DNA of 64,000 bases from Saccharothrix sp. NRRL B-16348 (GTDB taxonomy: Bacteria; Actinomycetota; Actinomycetes; Mycobacteriales; Pseudonocardiaceae): NCBI RefSeq assembly GCF_001280085.1, contig NZ_LGED01000244.1:62001-126000 (forward strand). Direction: 5' to 3'. This document shows, one piece after another, positions 8,367-15,433 of this stretch (positions are counted from its first letter, which is position 1; each line of letters begins with the position of its first letter). The notes under the pieces were generated by a model. That model ran no database searches. It was not told the origin of the DNA and worked only from the letters and a program-made list of their open reading frames with translations. Position numbers and translations under genes: made by a program.

Positions 8367-8722
8367 GGAGCACATCGTGGTGTGCCCGCGCGCGGGTGAC
8401 CAGACCGGGTGCACAGCGGGAGCAGCGGCGGTGCACGATCGGACAAGCCCGGCACGTGATCCGGCCCGGCCGAGCGCGCCCGCCACACGGCCAGTCCCCC
8501 GCTGCCAGGCGCGATTCCGACCCGCCGATCACGCGCGGCCGAACCCGGCCGGCGGTGCACGGACCGACAAGCCGAGACCTCAGCCGGCCGTGCGCGATCC
8601 AGCCGACCGGCCGGGCACGGTCCGACAAGCCGAACCCCGCCGGTCGTACGAGCCGACCCGGCGTGATCGGACCTGGCCGGCGGTGCGTGAGCCGGGCAGG
8701 TGCTGTGCGAAAATCGTCCCCC
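8367..8722. other. Divergent intergenic region with degenerate tandem repeats
   Basis: About 350 bases separate two divergent genes. I see at least three diverged copies of a unit containing GGTGCACGRNCSGACAAGCC spaced roughly 50-70 bases apart (near 8430, 8553 and 8610), and fainter ones nearer 8680. No convincing coding reading is present. The right end carries GAAAAT at 8709-8714, a possible leaderless -10 for GTG 8723. Confidence 0.4.
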
Positions 8723-9328
8723 GTGCCGTCACCTGCCGTTCACGCGCGCGCCGTGTTGCTCGCCGGCCCCTCCGGTTCGGGCAAGTCCACCCTCGCCGAA
8801 CGCCTCGGCCTGCCCGTGCTGCGGCTCGACGACTACTACCGCGAGGGCGACGACCCGCTGCTGCCCCGTGACGAGGCCGGCCGCCCGGACTGGGACGCCG
8901 AGGGCTCCTGGAACACCGCAGACGCCCTGGCCGCGGTGGTCGAGCTGGCCACCACCGGCACCGTCGAGGCGCCCGTCTACGTGCTCGGCGAGGACCGGCG
9001 GGTCGGCTGCCGCACGGTGACCGCGCCCGGCCTGTTCATCGCCGAGGGCCTGTTCGCGGACCGGCTGGTGGCGGGCTGCCGCGAGGCGGGCGTGCTGGCC
9101 GACGCCCTGGTGCTCGCGCCGAACGCGGTGGTGACGTTCGCCCGCCGGTTCGCCCGTGACGTGGCCGAGGCGCGCAAGCCGGTGCCGCTCCTGGCCCGCC
9201 GCGGCCTGCGGCTGCTGCGCGAGCACTCCGGCGTGGTGCGCCGGTGCGTGGACGCGGGCATGCGGCCGGTCCGCCCGGACCGCGTGGAACTCGCCACGAT
9301 CGGGGGCATGGCGCCCGCGGCGGTGTAA
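8723..9328 (+). CDS. P-loop kinase-like ATP-binding protein (uridine kinase-like)
   Basis: About 201 residues. It starts with a short basic leader and LLAGPSGSGKSTLAERLG (Walker A at about residue 14-21), then LRLDDYYREGDDPLLPRDE and DWDAEGSW, the substrate and lid elements seen in uridine/phosphoribulokinase-like P-loop kinases. The later FIAEGLFADRLV is a Walker B-like strand. The substrate cannot be read from the sequence. GTG 8723 fits a leaderless start; GTG 8705 is in frame and possible. Confidence 0.75.
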   Translation: MPSPAVHARAVLLAGPSGSGKSTLAERLGLPVLRLDDYYREGDDPLLPRDEAGRPDWDAEGSWNTADALAAVVELATTGTVEAPVYVLGEDRRVGCRTVTAPGLFIAEGLFADRLVAGCREAGVLADALVLAPNAVVTFARRFARDVAEARKPVPLLARRGLRLLREHSGVVRRCVDAGMRPVRPDRVELATIGGMAPAAV

Positions 9329-9356
9329 CCCGGACGTGTCGGGGGTACCTGCCGGC

Positions 9357-9776
9357 ATGGCTGAGTTCGAGCACGAGCAGACGGTGCCGGTCGACGCGCG
9401 CGTGGTGTTCGACCTGGCCCGGGACGTGACCGCGATGGAAGCGTGGCTGCCGGACGGGCTGCAGGTCGAGCCGAGCGGCCCGGAGCGGATCACCGGACGG
9501 GTGTCGATGGGCGACGAGATCGACGAGGCCGAGGGCTACCTGGCCGCGGACCCCGAGCAGCGCAGGCTGGAGTGGGGCGACCTGGAGGGCGGCGGCTACT
9601 CGGGGTGGCTCCAGGTGGACGACGAGGGTCCGGGCCGCAGCCGCGTGGTGCTGCACCTGGACGTCGCCGGCGAGCACCGGGCGGCGGTCGGCGGCGAGGC
9701 GCACGAGATCACCGACGAGCACCTCGTCCAGGCCCTGAGCCGGCTCGCATCGCTTGCGACACAAAGCGTTACGTGA
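9357..9776 (+). CDS. SRPBCC (START-like) family protein
   Basis: A 139-residue protein with the SRPBCC pattern: EHEQTVPVDARVVFDLARD, then a D-x-M-x-x-W-L-P segment, a central GDEIDEAEGYL strand pair, LEWG, and a long C-terminal helix ITDEHLVQALSRLASLA. Such proteins form a hydrophobic ligand cavity, often as polyketide cyclase-like or stress (CoxG/AHSA1-like) proteins. It lies 28 bases downstream of the kinase-like gene, so it is probably co-transcribed. Confidence 0.75.
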   Translation: MAEFEHEQTVPVDARVVFDLARDVTAMEAWLPDGLQVEPSGPERITGRVSMGDEIDEAEGYLAADPEQRRLEWGDLEGGGYSGWLQVDDEGPGRSRVVLHLDVAGEHRAAVGGEAHEITDEHLVQALSRLASLATQSVT

Positions 9777-9798
9777 CCGTTTTCACTGATCATCAAGT

Positions 9799-9839
9799 TT
9801 GAACGCGGAAAAGCGACACCTAGTGTGAACGCCGTTCAC
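9799..9839 (+). promoter_or_regulatory. Promoter with overlapping palindromic operator upstream of the MFS gene
   Basis: TTGAAC (9799-9804), a 16-base spacer, and TAGTGT (9821-9826) form a plausible sigma-70-type promoter. A perfect inverted repeat GTGAACG-C-CGTTCAC (9825-9839) overlaps the -10, as expected for a repressor site. No regulator gene is adjacent. Confidence 0.5.
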
Positions 9840-9889
9840 CTGGGCACGTCTGCACGTCGAGGCCCCGGATCACTTTCAAGGGAGCTTCG

Positions 9890-11182
9890 ATGTTCCGCGC
9901 TTTGCGGAGCCGCAACTACCGCCGCTGGGCGTTCGCCGACCTGATCTCGGTGACCGGCTCGTGGATGCAGTTGATCGGTCTCAACTGGGTCGTGCTCGAC
10001 CGCACCGGCTCGGCCACCTCGGTGGGCATCTCGGTGCTGCTGGGCACCCTGCCGTCGGTGCTGCTCGGCCCGTGGGCCGGCTCGCTGGCCGACCGGCTGC
10101 CGGTGCGCCGGATCATCCTCGCCTGCCAGGCGCTGCACGCCGTGCTGGCCGCGGTGCTGGCGCTCGTGGTGTGGCAGGGCGCGTCCATCACGGTGGTGTT
10201 CGCGCTGACGTTCGCGGCGGGCCTGGTGTCGGTGTTCGACCTGCCCGCGCTGGGCCGGTTCGGCGCGCAGGTGGTGCCCCGGGAAGACCTGGGCAACGCG
10301 GTCGCGCTCGGCTCGGTGCTCAGCTCGACCGGCCGCATCCTGGGCATGAGCAGCGCCGCGGTGCTGGCCGCCGCGCTCGGCTCACCCGCCCTGTTCCTGA
10401 TCAACTCGGTCAGCTTCCTGGCCGTCATGGGCGCGGTGATGACCATCCGCCGCGCCGAGCTGCACCCGTTGGCGGCCAGCCCGGCCGACCGGGTCGGCGT
10501 GACCGCGGGCCTGCGGTACGTCGCGGCCAGCGGACGGCTGCTCCTGCTGTTCGCGCTCGGGTTCACGCTGTCCAGCCTCGGCCGCAACTACCAGGTCACG
10601 ATGGCCGCGATGAGCCCGGACGCGACCGTCTACGGCCTGCTGTCGACGGTGTTCGCGATCGGCACCGTGGTGGGCGGGCTGGCCGCGGCGGCGCGCCGGA
10701 CGCTGACCGTGCGGCTGCTGCTGGTGGTCGCCTGCGTGACGAGCCTGCTCCAGGTGACGAGCGGGTTGGTGCCGGGCATGCTCGGCTTCGCCATCGTGCT
10801 GCTGCCGATCGCGGCGGGCGCGGTCGTCATCGACACGACCATGAGCACGCGGATCCAGCTGGACACCGCGGACGGGATGCGCGGCAGGCTGCTGGCGGTC
10901 AACTCGGCCGTCGGCGCGGCGGCGGGCGCGGTGGGCGCACCGCTGCTCGGCTGGCTGTGCGAGCGGATCGGCGCGCCGGAGACGCTGGTGCTCGCGGGCG
11001 TGCTGACGCTGCTGGCGACGGTGTTCGCGGCGTCCGTGCTGGCCGCCCCGGCGCACCGCCGGACGGCGTTGGCGCACCGCGTGCTGCGCAGGCCGCACCA
11101 GCCGGCGCCGCCCGCCGGTCACCCGCACGGCCCAGTGCGCCCCGCGAAACGTCCGAGGCGGCGTGCGCGCGTCCGGGTGTAG
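9890..11182 (+). CDS. Major facilitator superfamily transporter
   Basis: A 430-residue integral membrane protein with about 12 hydrophobic segments. The MFS signature between TM2 and TM3 is LADRLPVRRI. It begins MFRALRSRNYRRWAFADLIS, typical of the MFS_3/enterobactin-exporter-like group of actinobacterial drug or metabolite exporters. A clear ribosome binding site (AAGGGAG) sits before ATG 9890. The C-terminus (about 395-430) is an Arg/Pro-rich cytoplasmic tail. The substrate is unknown. Confidence 0.9.
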   Translation: MFRALRSRNYRRWAFADLISVTGSWMQLIGLNWVVLDRTGSATSVGISVLLGTLPSVLLGPWAGSLADRLPVRRIILACQALHAVLAAVLALVVWQGASITVVFALTFAAGLVSVFDLPALGRFGAQVVPREDLGNAVALGSVLSSTGRILGMSSAAVLAAALGSPALFLINSVSFLAVMGAVMTIRRAELHPLAASPADRVGVTAGLRYVAASGRLLLLFALGFTLSSLGRNYQVTMAAMSPDATVYGLLSTVFAIGTVVGGLAAAARRTLTVRLLLVVACVTSLLQVTSGLVPGMLGFAIVLLPIAAGAVVIDTTMSTRIQLDTADGMRGRLLAVNSAVGAAAGAVGAPLLGWLCERIGAPETLVLAGVLTLLATVFAASVLAAPAHRRTALAHRVLRRPHQPAPPAGHPHGPVRPAKRPRRRARVRV

Positions 11183-11242
11183 CCGGGCGCGTCCGTAGAG
11201 CGGCACGCGCTGCGCCGCTGAGATGCACTGCGTAGTCGCCCA

Positions 11243-11271
11243 TTCACAGATGAGATATGCGCGGTTACAGT
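11243..11271 (+). promoter_or_regulatory. Promoter of the LPMO gene
   Basis: TTCACA (11243-11248), a 17-base spacer and TACAGT (11266-11271) lie just upstream of the CebR-type operator, so the operator sits in the initially transcribed region. Confidence 0.5.
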
Positions 11272-11284
11272 CATGTCCTGTTCC

Positions 11285-11298
11285 TGGGAGCGCTCCCA
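11285..11298. promoter_or_regulatory. CebR/CelR-type operator
   Basis: TGGGAGCGCTCCCA is a perfect 14-bp palindrome and identical to the published operator of the LacI-family cellobiose/cellulose repressors CebR (Streptomyces) and CelR (Thermobifida). It lies 26 bases upstream of the LPMO start. Confidence 0.85.
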
Positions 11299-11323
11299 GA
11301 ACCTCAACGAGGAGGTGGACGAC

Positions 11324-12451
11324 GTGACGGCCCGACGATGGATCGCGCTGGCCTCGGCCGGTGTGGCAGCCCTGCTGATCGCGACGCTCGTGAACGTGAT
11401 CAGCCCGACCGCGGCGTCCGCGCACGGCGCCATGATGACGCCCGGCAGCCGGACCTTCATGTGCTGGAAGGACGGCCTGTCGCCGCAGGGCGACATCCGC
11501 CCGCAGAACCCGGCCTGCGCCGCCGCGGTCTCGTCCGGCGGCACCAACGCGCTCTACAACTGGTTCGGCGTGCTGCGGTCCGACGGCGCGGGCCGCACCA
11601 GCGGCTTCATCCCCGACGGCAAGCTGTGCAGCGGCGGCAACCCGACGTTCTCCGGGTTCGACATCGCCCGCAACGACTACCCGGTGACCCACCTCACCGC
11701 CGGCGCCAACTTCTCCTGGACCTACAACAAGTGGGCCGCGCACCCCGGCACGTTCCACCTGTACGTCACCAAGGACAGCTGGAGCCCGACCCGGCCGCTG
11801 GCGTGGAGCGACTTGGAGAGCACGCCGTTCCACAGCGTCACGAACCCGGCGAACAGCGGCCCCGTGGGCAGCGTCGACGGCAAGTACTACTGGAACGCGA
11901 ACCTGCCGTCCGGCAAGTCCGGTCGCCACATCATCTACTCGGTGTGGACCCGCTCGGACAGCGCCGAGACGTTCTACAACTGCTCGGACGTCGTGTTCGA
12001 CGGCGGCAACGGCCAGGAGACCGGCGTCGGCAACGGTGGCGGCACGACCACGACCACCACGACGACGACCACCACGTCGACCAGCACCAGCACGACCACC
12101 ACGACCCCGACCAGCACCACGACCACGACGCCGAACAACCCGGGCGACCCGAGCTGCATGGCGATCTACAAGATCACCAGCTCGTGGTCGGGCGGCTTCC
12201 AGGCCGAGGTCGAGCTGATGAACCACAGCAAGAGCGCGTACAACGGCTGGACCGCCACCTGGACGTGGGGCGGCAACCAGGCCATCAACAGCCTGTGGAG
12301 CGGCGTCAAGTCCGGCTCCGGCACGCAGGTGATCGTCAAGAACGCGGCGTGGAACGGCACGGTGGCCCCCGAGACATCGGTGAAGTTCGGCTTCACGGCC
12401 AACTACTCCGGCACCAACTCGTTGCCCACGGTGACCTGCACCAGCCCGTGA
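11324..12451 (+). CDS. AA10 lytic polysaccharide monooxygenase with C-terminal CBM2
   Basis: About 375 residues. A signal peptide ends at ...AASA followed by HGAMMTPGSR, so the mature N-terminal His forms the copper histidine brace. The second brace His is in AAHPGTFHLYVTK, and TFYNCSDVVF carries the axial Phe. The AA10 domain is followed by a Thr/Ser-rich linker (about 235-270) and a CBM2 cellulose-binding module (CMAIYKITSSWSGGF to TCTSP). The substrate is cellulose or chitin, with cellulose favoured by CBM2 and the CebR site. GTG 11324 has AGGAGG 8 bases before it. Confidence 0.93.
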   Translation: MTARRWIALASAGVAALLIATLVNVISPTAASAHGAMMTPGSRTFMCWKDGLSPQGDIRPQNPACAAAVSSGGTNALYNWFGVLRSDGAGRTSGFIPDGKLCSGGNPTFSGFDIARNDYPVTHLTAGANFSWTYNKWAAHPGTFHLYVTKDSWSPTRPLAWSDLESTPFHSVTNPANSGPVGSVDGKYYWNANLPSGKSGRHIIYSVWTRSDSAETFYNCSDVVFDGGNGQETGVGNGGGTTTTTTTTTTTSTSTSTTTTTPTSTTTTTPNNPGDPSCMAIYKITSSWSGGFQAEVELMNHSKSAYNGWTATWTWGGNQAINSLWSGVKSGSGTQVIVKNAAWNGTVAPETSVKFGFTANYSGTNSLPTVTCTSP

Positions 12452-12478
12452 TCCCCCTGTCGGGCTGAGTCGGGAGAG

Positions 12479-13915
12479 CTACTCCAGGCGGAACCCGAAC
12501 GGGAGCTCCAGCCGGTGCCGGGCGAGCAGCCCGGTGTCGGCCAGGAGCTCCCGCGTCGGTCCGTCGGCCACCACGACGCCGCCGTCGATCAACACGCTGC
12601 GCGGGCACAACTGCAAGGCGTAGGGCAGGTCGTGGGTGACCATCAGCATGGTGCGGTCCAACCGCAGCAGCACCTCGGCCAGCTCTCGGCGGGCCACCGG
12701 TTCCAGGTTCGCCGAGGGCTCGTCGAGCACCAGGATCTCGGGGTCGCAGGCCAGCACGGTGGCCAGCGCGACGCGGCGGCGCTGCCCGCCGGACAGGTGC
12801 AGCGGCGACCGGTCGGCGAACGCCTCCATGCCGACGGCGGCCAGCGCGCGCTCCACCCGCTCGTCCAGCTCCGCGCCGCGCAGCCCGAAGTTCGCCGGGC
12901 CGAACGCCACGTCCTGCCGCGCGGTGGGCAGGAACAGCTGGTCGTCGGGGTCCTGGAAGACCACGCCGACGCGGCGGCGGATCTCCTTGAGGTGCGCCTT
13001 CTCCACCGGCAGCCCGGCCACCTCGACCCGGCCGGAACCACCGCCCAGCACGCCGTTGAGGTGCAGCGCGAACGTCGTCTTGCCCGCGCCGTTCGGCCCG
13101 AGGACGGCGACGCGCTCACCGCGTTCCACCCGCAGGTTCACCCCGTAGAGGGCCTGGTGGCCGTCCGGGTACGCGTACGCCAGCTTCTCCACCACCAGCG
13201 CGGGCGCGGTCCGCCGAGGCTCGACGGACACCCCTTCCCCGGCGCCGCTCCCGTCGGGCATCCGGCCCGTCCAGCCGCGCGACACCATCGCCAGGTGCAC
13301 CCTCTCGCCTCGTTCGTAGGACCGGATGAACAGGCTGCCGATGCCGCGCGCGGTCGCGCCGAGCTGCCAGAGGAACCTGGGGTCGTCGCCGCGGGAGATC
13401 CGGGCCACCCGCATCCGCCTGGCCTCGCCCACGATCACCTCGGCGTACCGCAGCATCAGCGTCGCGATGGTGATCAGCACCGACGGCAGCCGCAGCCGTT
13501 GCAGGCCGAGCAGCAGGTCCTGCGGCGCGGTGGTGGCGGCGAGCGTCAACGACGTGAGCAGCCCGAGCGTGCCCTTGACCAGGATGTTCCACCCGGCCAA
13601 CGCGCCCTCCACCGAGACTGTCAGGCCGAGCACGTCCACCCGCTCCCCCGCGCCGGTGAACGGCAGCAGCACGGCCAGCAGCACGAACGGCACCTCGATC
13701 ACCGACCGCGCGGCGAACCAGCGCACCGGCACGCGGGCCACCGCCCACACCGCCGTGAGCGCGAGCAGGTACGCGCCGAACGCCCAGAACGCCTCGCGCG
13801 GCGTGGCCACCACGCACAGCACCGCCACCACCGCAGCGACGATCTTCACCTGCGGCGCGAGGCGGTGCACCGGCGAGTCGCCCGGCCGGTGCAGGAAGCC
13901 GTGGCCCGCACTCAC
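12479..13915 (-). CDS. cbiQO: Fused ECF transporter CbiQ-CbiO (transmembrane plus ATPase)
   Basis: A single 478-residue frame. Residues 1-230 are CbiQ-like: about five membrane segments, with the Ala-Arg coupling-helix region LMLRYAEVIVGEARRM. Residues about 240-478 are CbiO: Walker A GPNGAGKTTF, Q-loop VFQDPDDQLF, signature LSGGQRRR, Walker B ILVLDEPSA, and THD. In most genomes these are two genes, and no frameshift or internal stop separates them here. It energises the metal-binding CbiM/CbiN upstream. The GTG start overlaps the cbiN stop (GTGA). Confidence 0.9.
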   Translation of the reverse strand: MSAGHGFLHRPGDSPVHRLAPQVKIVAAVVAVLCVVATPREAFWAFGAYLLALTAVWAVARVPVRWFAARSVIEVPFVLLAVLLPFTGAGERVDVLGLTVSVEGALAGWNILVKGTLGLLTSLTLAATTAPQDLLLGLQRLRLPSVLITIATLMLRYAEVIVGEARRMRVARISRGDDPRFLWQLGATARGIGSLFIRSYERGERVHLAMVSRGWTGRMPDGSGAGEGVSVEPRRTAPALVVEKLAYAYPDGHQALYGVNLRVERGERVAVLGPNGAGKTTFALHLNGVLGGGSGRVEVAGLPVEKAHLKEIRRRVGVVFQDPDDQLFLPTARQDVAFGPANFGLRGAELDERVERALAAVGMEAFADRSPLHLSGGQRRRVALATVLACDPEILVLDEPSANLEPVARRELAEVLLRLDRTMLMVTHDLPYALQLCPRSVLIDGGVVVADGPTRELLADTGLLARHRLELPFGFRLE

Positions 13916-14214
13916 CCCGCGTCGGGCTTCGCGGCGGCCCCGGGACGCTTGCGCAGCAGCCAGAACAGCCCGCCCGCGACGGCCAGCGTGAGCACCACGC
14001 CGAGGACGCCCGCGAGGCCGGTGAACCGGTCGTCGCCGCCCAGCGCGTAGTCCGCCAGCGGCCACCCGGCCAGCGGGTGGTCCTGCGCGTGCTCGGCGAT
14101 GCCGTGCTGCTCGGTCACGTGGTCCAGCCCGTCCGGGTCCGAGTCGGCGAAGTAGGCCACCACGCCCGCCAGCAGCAGGCTGACCACCGCGAACCCCACG
14201 AAGAAGCGCTTCAC
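13912..14214 (-). CDS. cbiN: Cobalt/nickel transport accessory protein CbiN-like (PDGLD)
   Basis: A 100-residue protein with two membrane segments (about 5-22 and 67-87) and an extracytoplasmic loop starting DSDPDGLDHV, the conserved motif of the CbiN/PDGLE family that assists metal loading of CbiM. The GTG start overlaps the cbiM stop, and its stop overlaps the cbiQO start. The order M-N-QO is the standard ECF metal transporter operon. Confidence 0.88.
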   Translation of the reverse strand: MKRFFVGFAVVSLLLAGVVAYFADSDPDGLDHVTEQHGIAEHAQDHPLAGWPLADYALGGDDRFTGLAGVLGVVLTLAVAGGLFWLLRKRPGAAAKPDAG

Positions 14215-14882
14215 GCCCTCAACTCCAGCTTCTGCGGCACGCCGCGCAGCAGGTGCACCAGGTCGGGTCGGGCCGCCGCGACCGCGGTCACGGTCACCGC
14301 GGTGATCACGCCCTCGCCGATGCCGATCAGCACGTGCACGCCGAGCACCGCGGCGGCGACCGTGCCGAACGCGACACCGCCCTGGCCGCCGATCGCGTAC
14401 TCCAGCACGAACCCGAACGACGCCAGCACCGTGTTGACCAGGGCGGACACGAACGCGACCGCGGCCAGACCGCCCTTGCCGCGGGTGGCGAGCCTGCGCA
14501 GCGCCACCGCCGTCAGGTAGCCGACCGCGGTGCCGACCAGGGCCATGTTGGTGACGTTCGCGCCGAGCGCGGTGATGCCGCCGTCGGCGAAGAAGAGGGA
14601 CTGGACGACCAGCACGATCGTCACGCACAGCGCGCCGACCCACGGCCCCACCAGGATGGCGGCGAGGGCGCCGCCGAGCAGGTGCCCGCTGACGCCGGGC
14701 AGCACCGGGAAGTTCAGCATCTGGGTGGCGAACACGAACGCCGCCACCAGCCCCGCCATCGGCGCGGTCCTGTCGTCGAGGTCGCCGCGCGCCTTGGCCA
14801 GCGCCACCCCGACGCCCGCCACGGCCACCGCGACGAACAGCAACGAGGTCGGCGCGTTCAGCAGGCCGTCGCTCATGTGCAT
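14211..14882 (-). CDS. cbiM: Energy-coupling factor metal-binding component CbiM/NikM
   Basis: 223 residues, starting MHMSDGLLNAP. The invariant N-terminal Met-His pair and a later His (SGHLLGG) coordinate Co2+ or Ni2+ in the family structures. About seven membrane segments follow. The start was set at ATG 14882 because the family requires the Met-His at the extreme N-terminus; longer readings to 14951 would bury it. No cobalamin riboswitch is visible upstream, which mildly favours nickel. Confidence 0.9.
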   Translation of the reverse strand: MHMSDGLLNAPTSLLFVAVAVAGVGVALAKARGDLDDRTAPMAGLVAAFVFATQMLNFPVLPGVSGHLLGGALAAILVGPWVGALCVTIVLVVQSLFFADGGITALGANVTNMALVGTAVGYLTAVALRRLATRGKGGLAAVAFVSALVNTVLASFGFVLEYAIGGQGGVAFGTVAAAVLGVHVLIGIGEGVITAVTVTAVAAARPDLVHLLRGVPQKLELRA

Positions 14883-14911
14883 TGCTACCGGATCGGACAC
14901 GCGCACCACGC

Positions 14912-14930
14912 TAGTTGCAACTACTACGCA
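14912..14930. promoter_or_regulatory. Palindromic operator upstream of cbiM, Nur-box-like
   Basis: TAGTTGCAACTA (14912-14923) is a perfect 12-bp palindrome. Overlapping it, TGCAA-N5-ACGCA (14916-14930) matches 8 of 10 defined positions of the Streptomyces nickel regulator Nur box (tGCAa-N5-ttGCA). On the minus strand, TTGCAC and TAGTAG lie 16 bases apart just before it. Metal-dependent repression is the inference. Confidence 0.4.
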
Positions 14931-15096
14931 ATGGCCAGCTCCGTGCAACAACGATTCTGATCACACCACCGGGTGAATCGGGTCGTCCGGACAGGCGAGG
15001 TGGGTGGGCGACGCCCGACGAGGGGAAATCCCTGTCATCGAGCCCGGCGGGCCCGTCCACTGGAGGGGTCCGAACACCGTCACGGAGGGCAGAACC

Positions 15097-15366
15097 ATGT
15101 CCCGGATCACCCGACTCCTCCCCGCCGCCGCCTTGACGTTCGCCACCGTCGCGCTGCCCGTCGCCACCGCCGGCCCGGCGTCGGCGACGATCGCCGCCTG
15201 CGTGGACCACCTCGCGTCGCACGGGTACCAGGTCACCTACGAGCACGAAGAGGCGTGCTGGCGGGGCTCGATGGGCGAGCTCACCGGCTGCATCGAAGAC
15301 CTCGAGGGCCTCGACGTGTGGCGCTACATCGCGCACGAGGCCTGTCTCCTCGCCGGCCGGGAGTAA
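15097..15366 (+). CDS. Small secreted cysteine-containing protein
   Basis: An 89-residue protein with a clear signal peptide (MSRITRLLPAAALTFATVA, cleavage near ASA-T). The mature 57 residues contain four Cys (CVDH, ACWRG, TGCIED, EACLL), probably two disulfides. A GGAGGG ribosome binding site precedes ATG 15097. No family is recognised; similar short secreted proteins are common in Pseudonocardiales. Confidence 0.7.
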   Translation: MSRITRLLPAAALTFATVALPVATAGPASATIAACVDHLASHGYQVTYEHEEACWRGSMGELTGCIEDLEGLDVWRYIAHEACLLAGRE

Positions 15367-15396
15367 GCGGCACTGACCAGCGGCGATCACGCGAAC

Positions 15397-15424
15397 GTGA
15401 CGCGCCGGCCGGTGGCACTATGCT
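15397..15424 (+). promoter_or_regulatory. Promoter of the helicase gene
   Basis: GTGACG (15397-15402), 16 bases, TATGCT (15419-15424). The start ATG at 15434 is only 9 bases downstream, so the leader would be 0-3 bases. Confidence 0.45.
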
Positions 15425-15433
15425 CTGCCTGCG

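Noticed and set aside
14883..14990. Cobalamin riboswitch before cbiM
   Set aside because: The leader is too short and has no B12-box-like GCCACTG; a protein operator is a better explanation.
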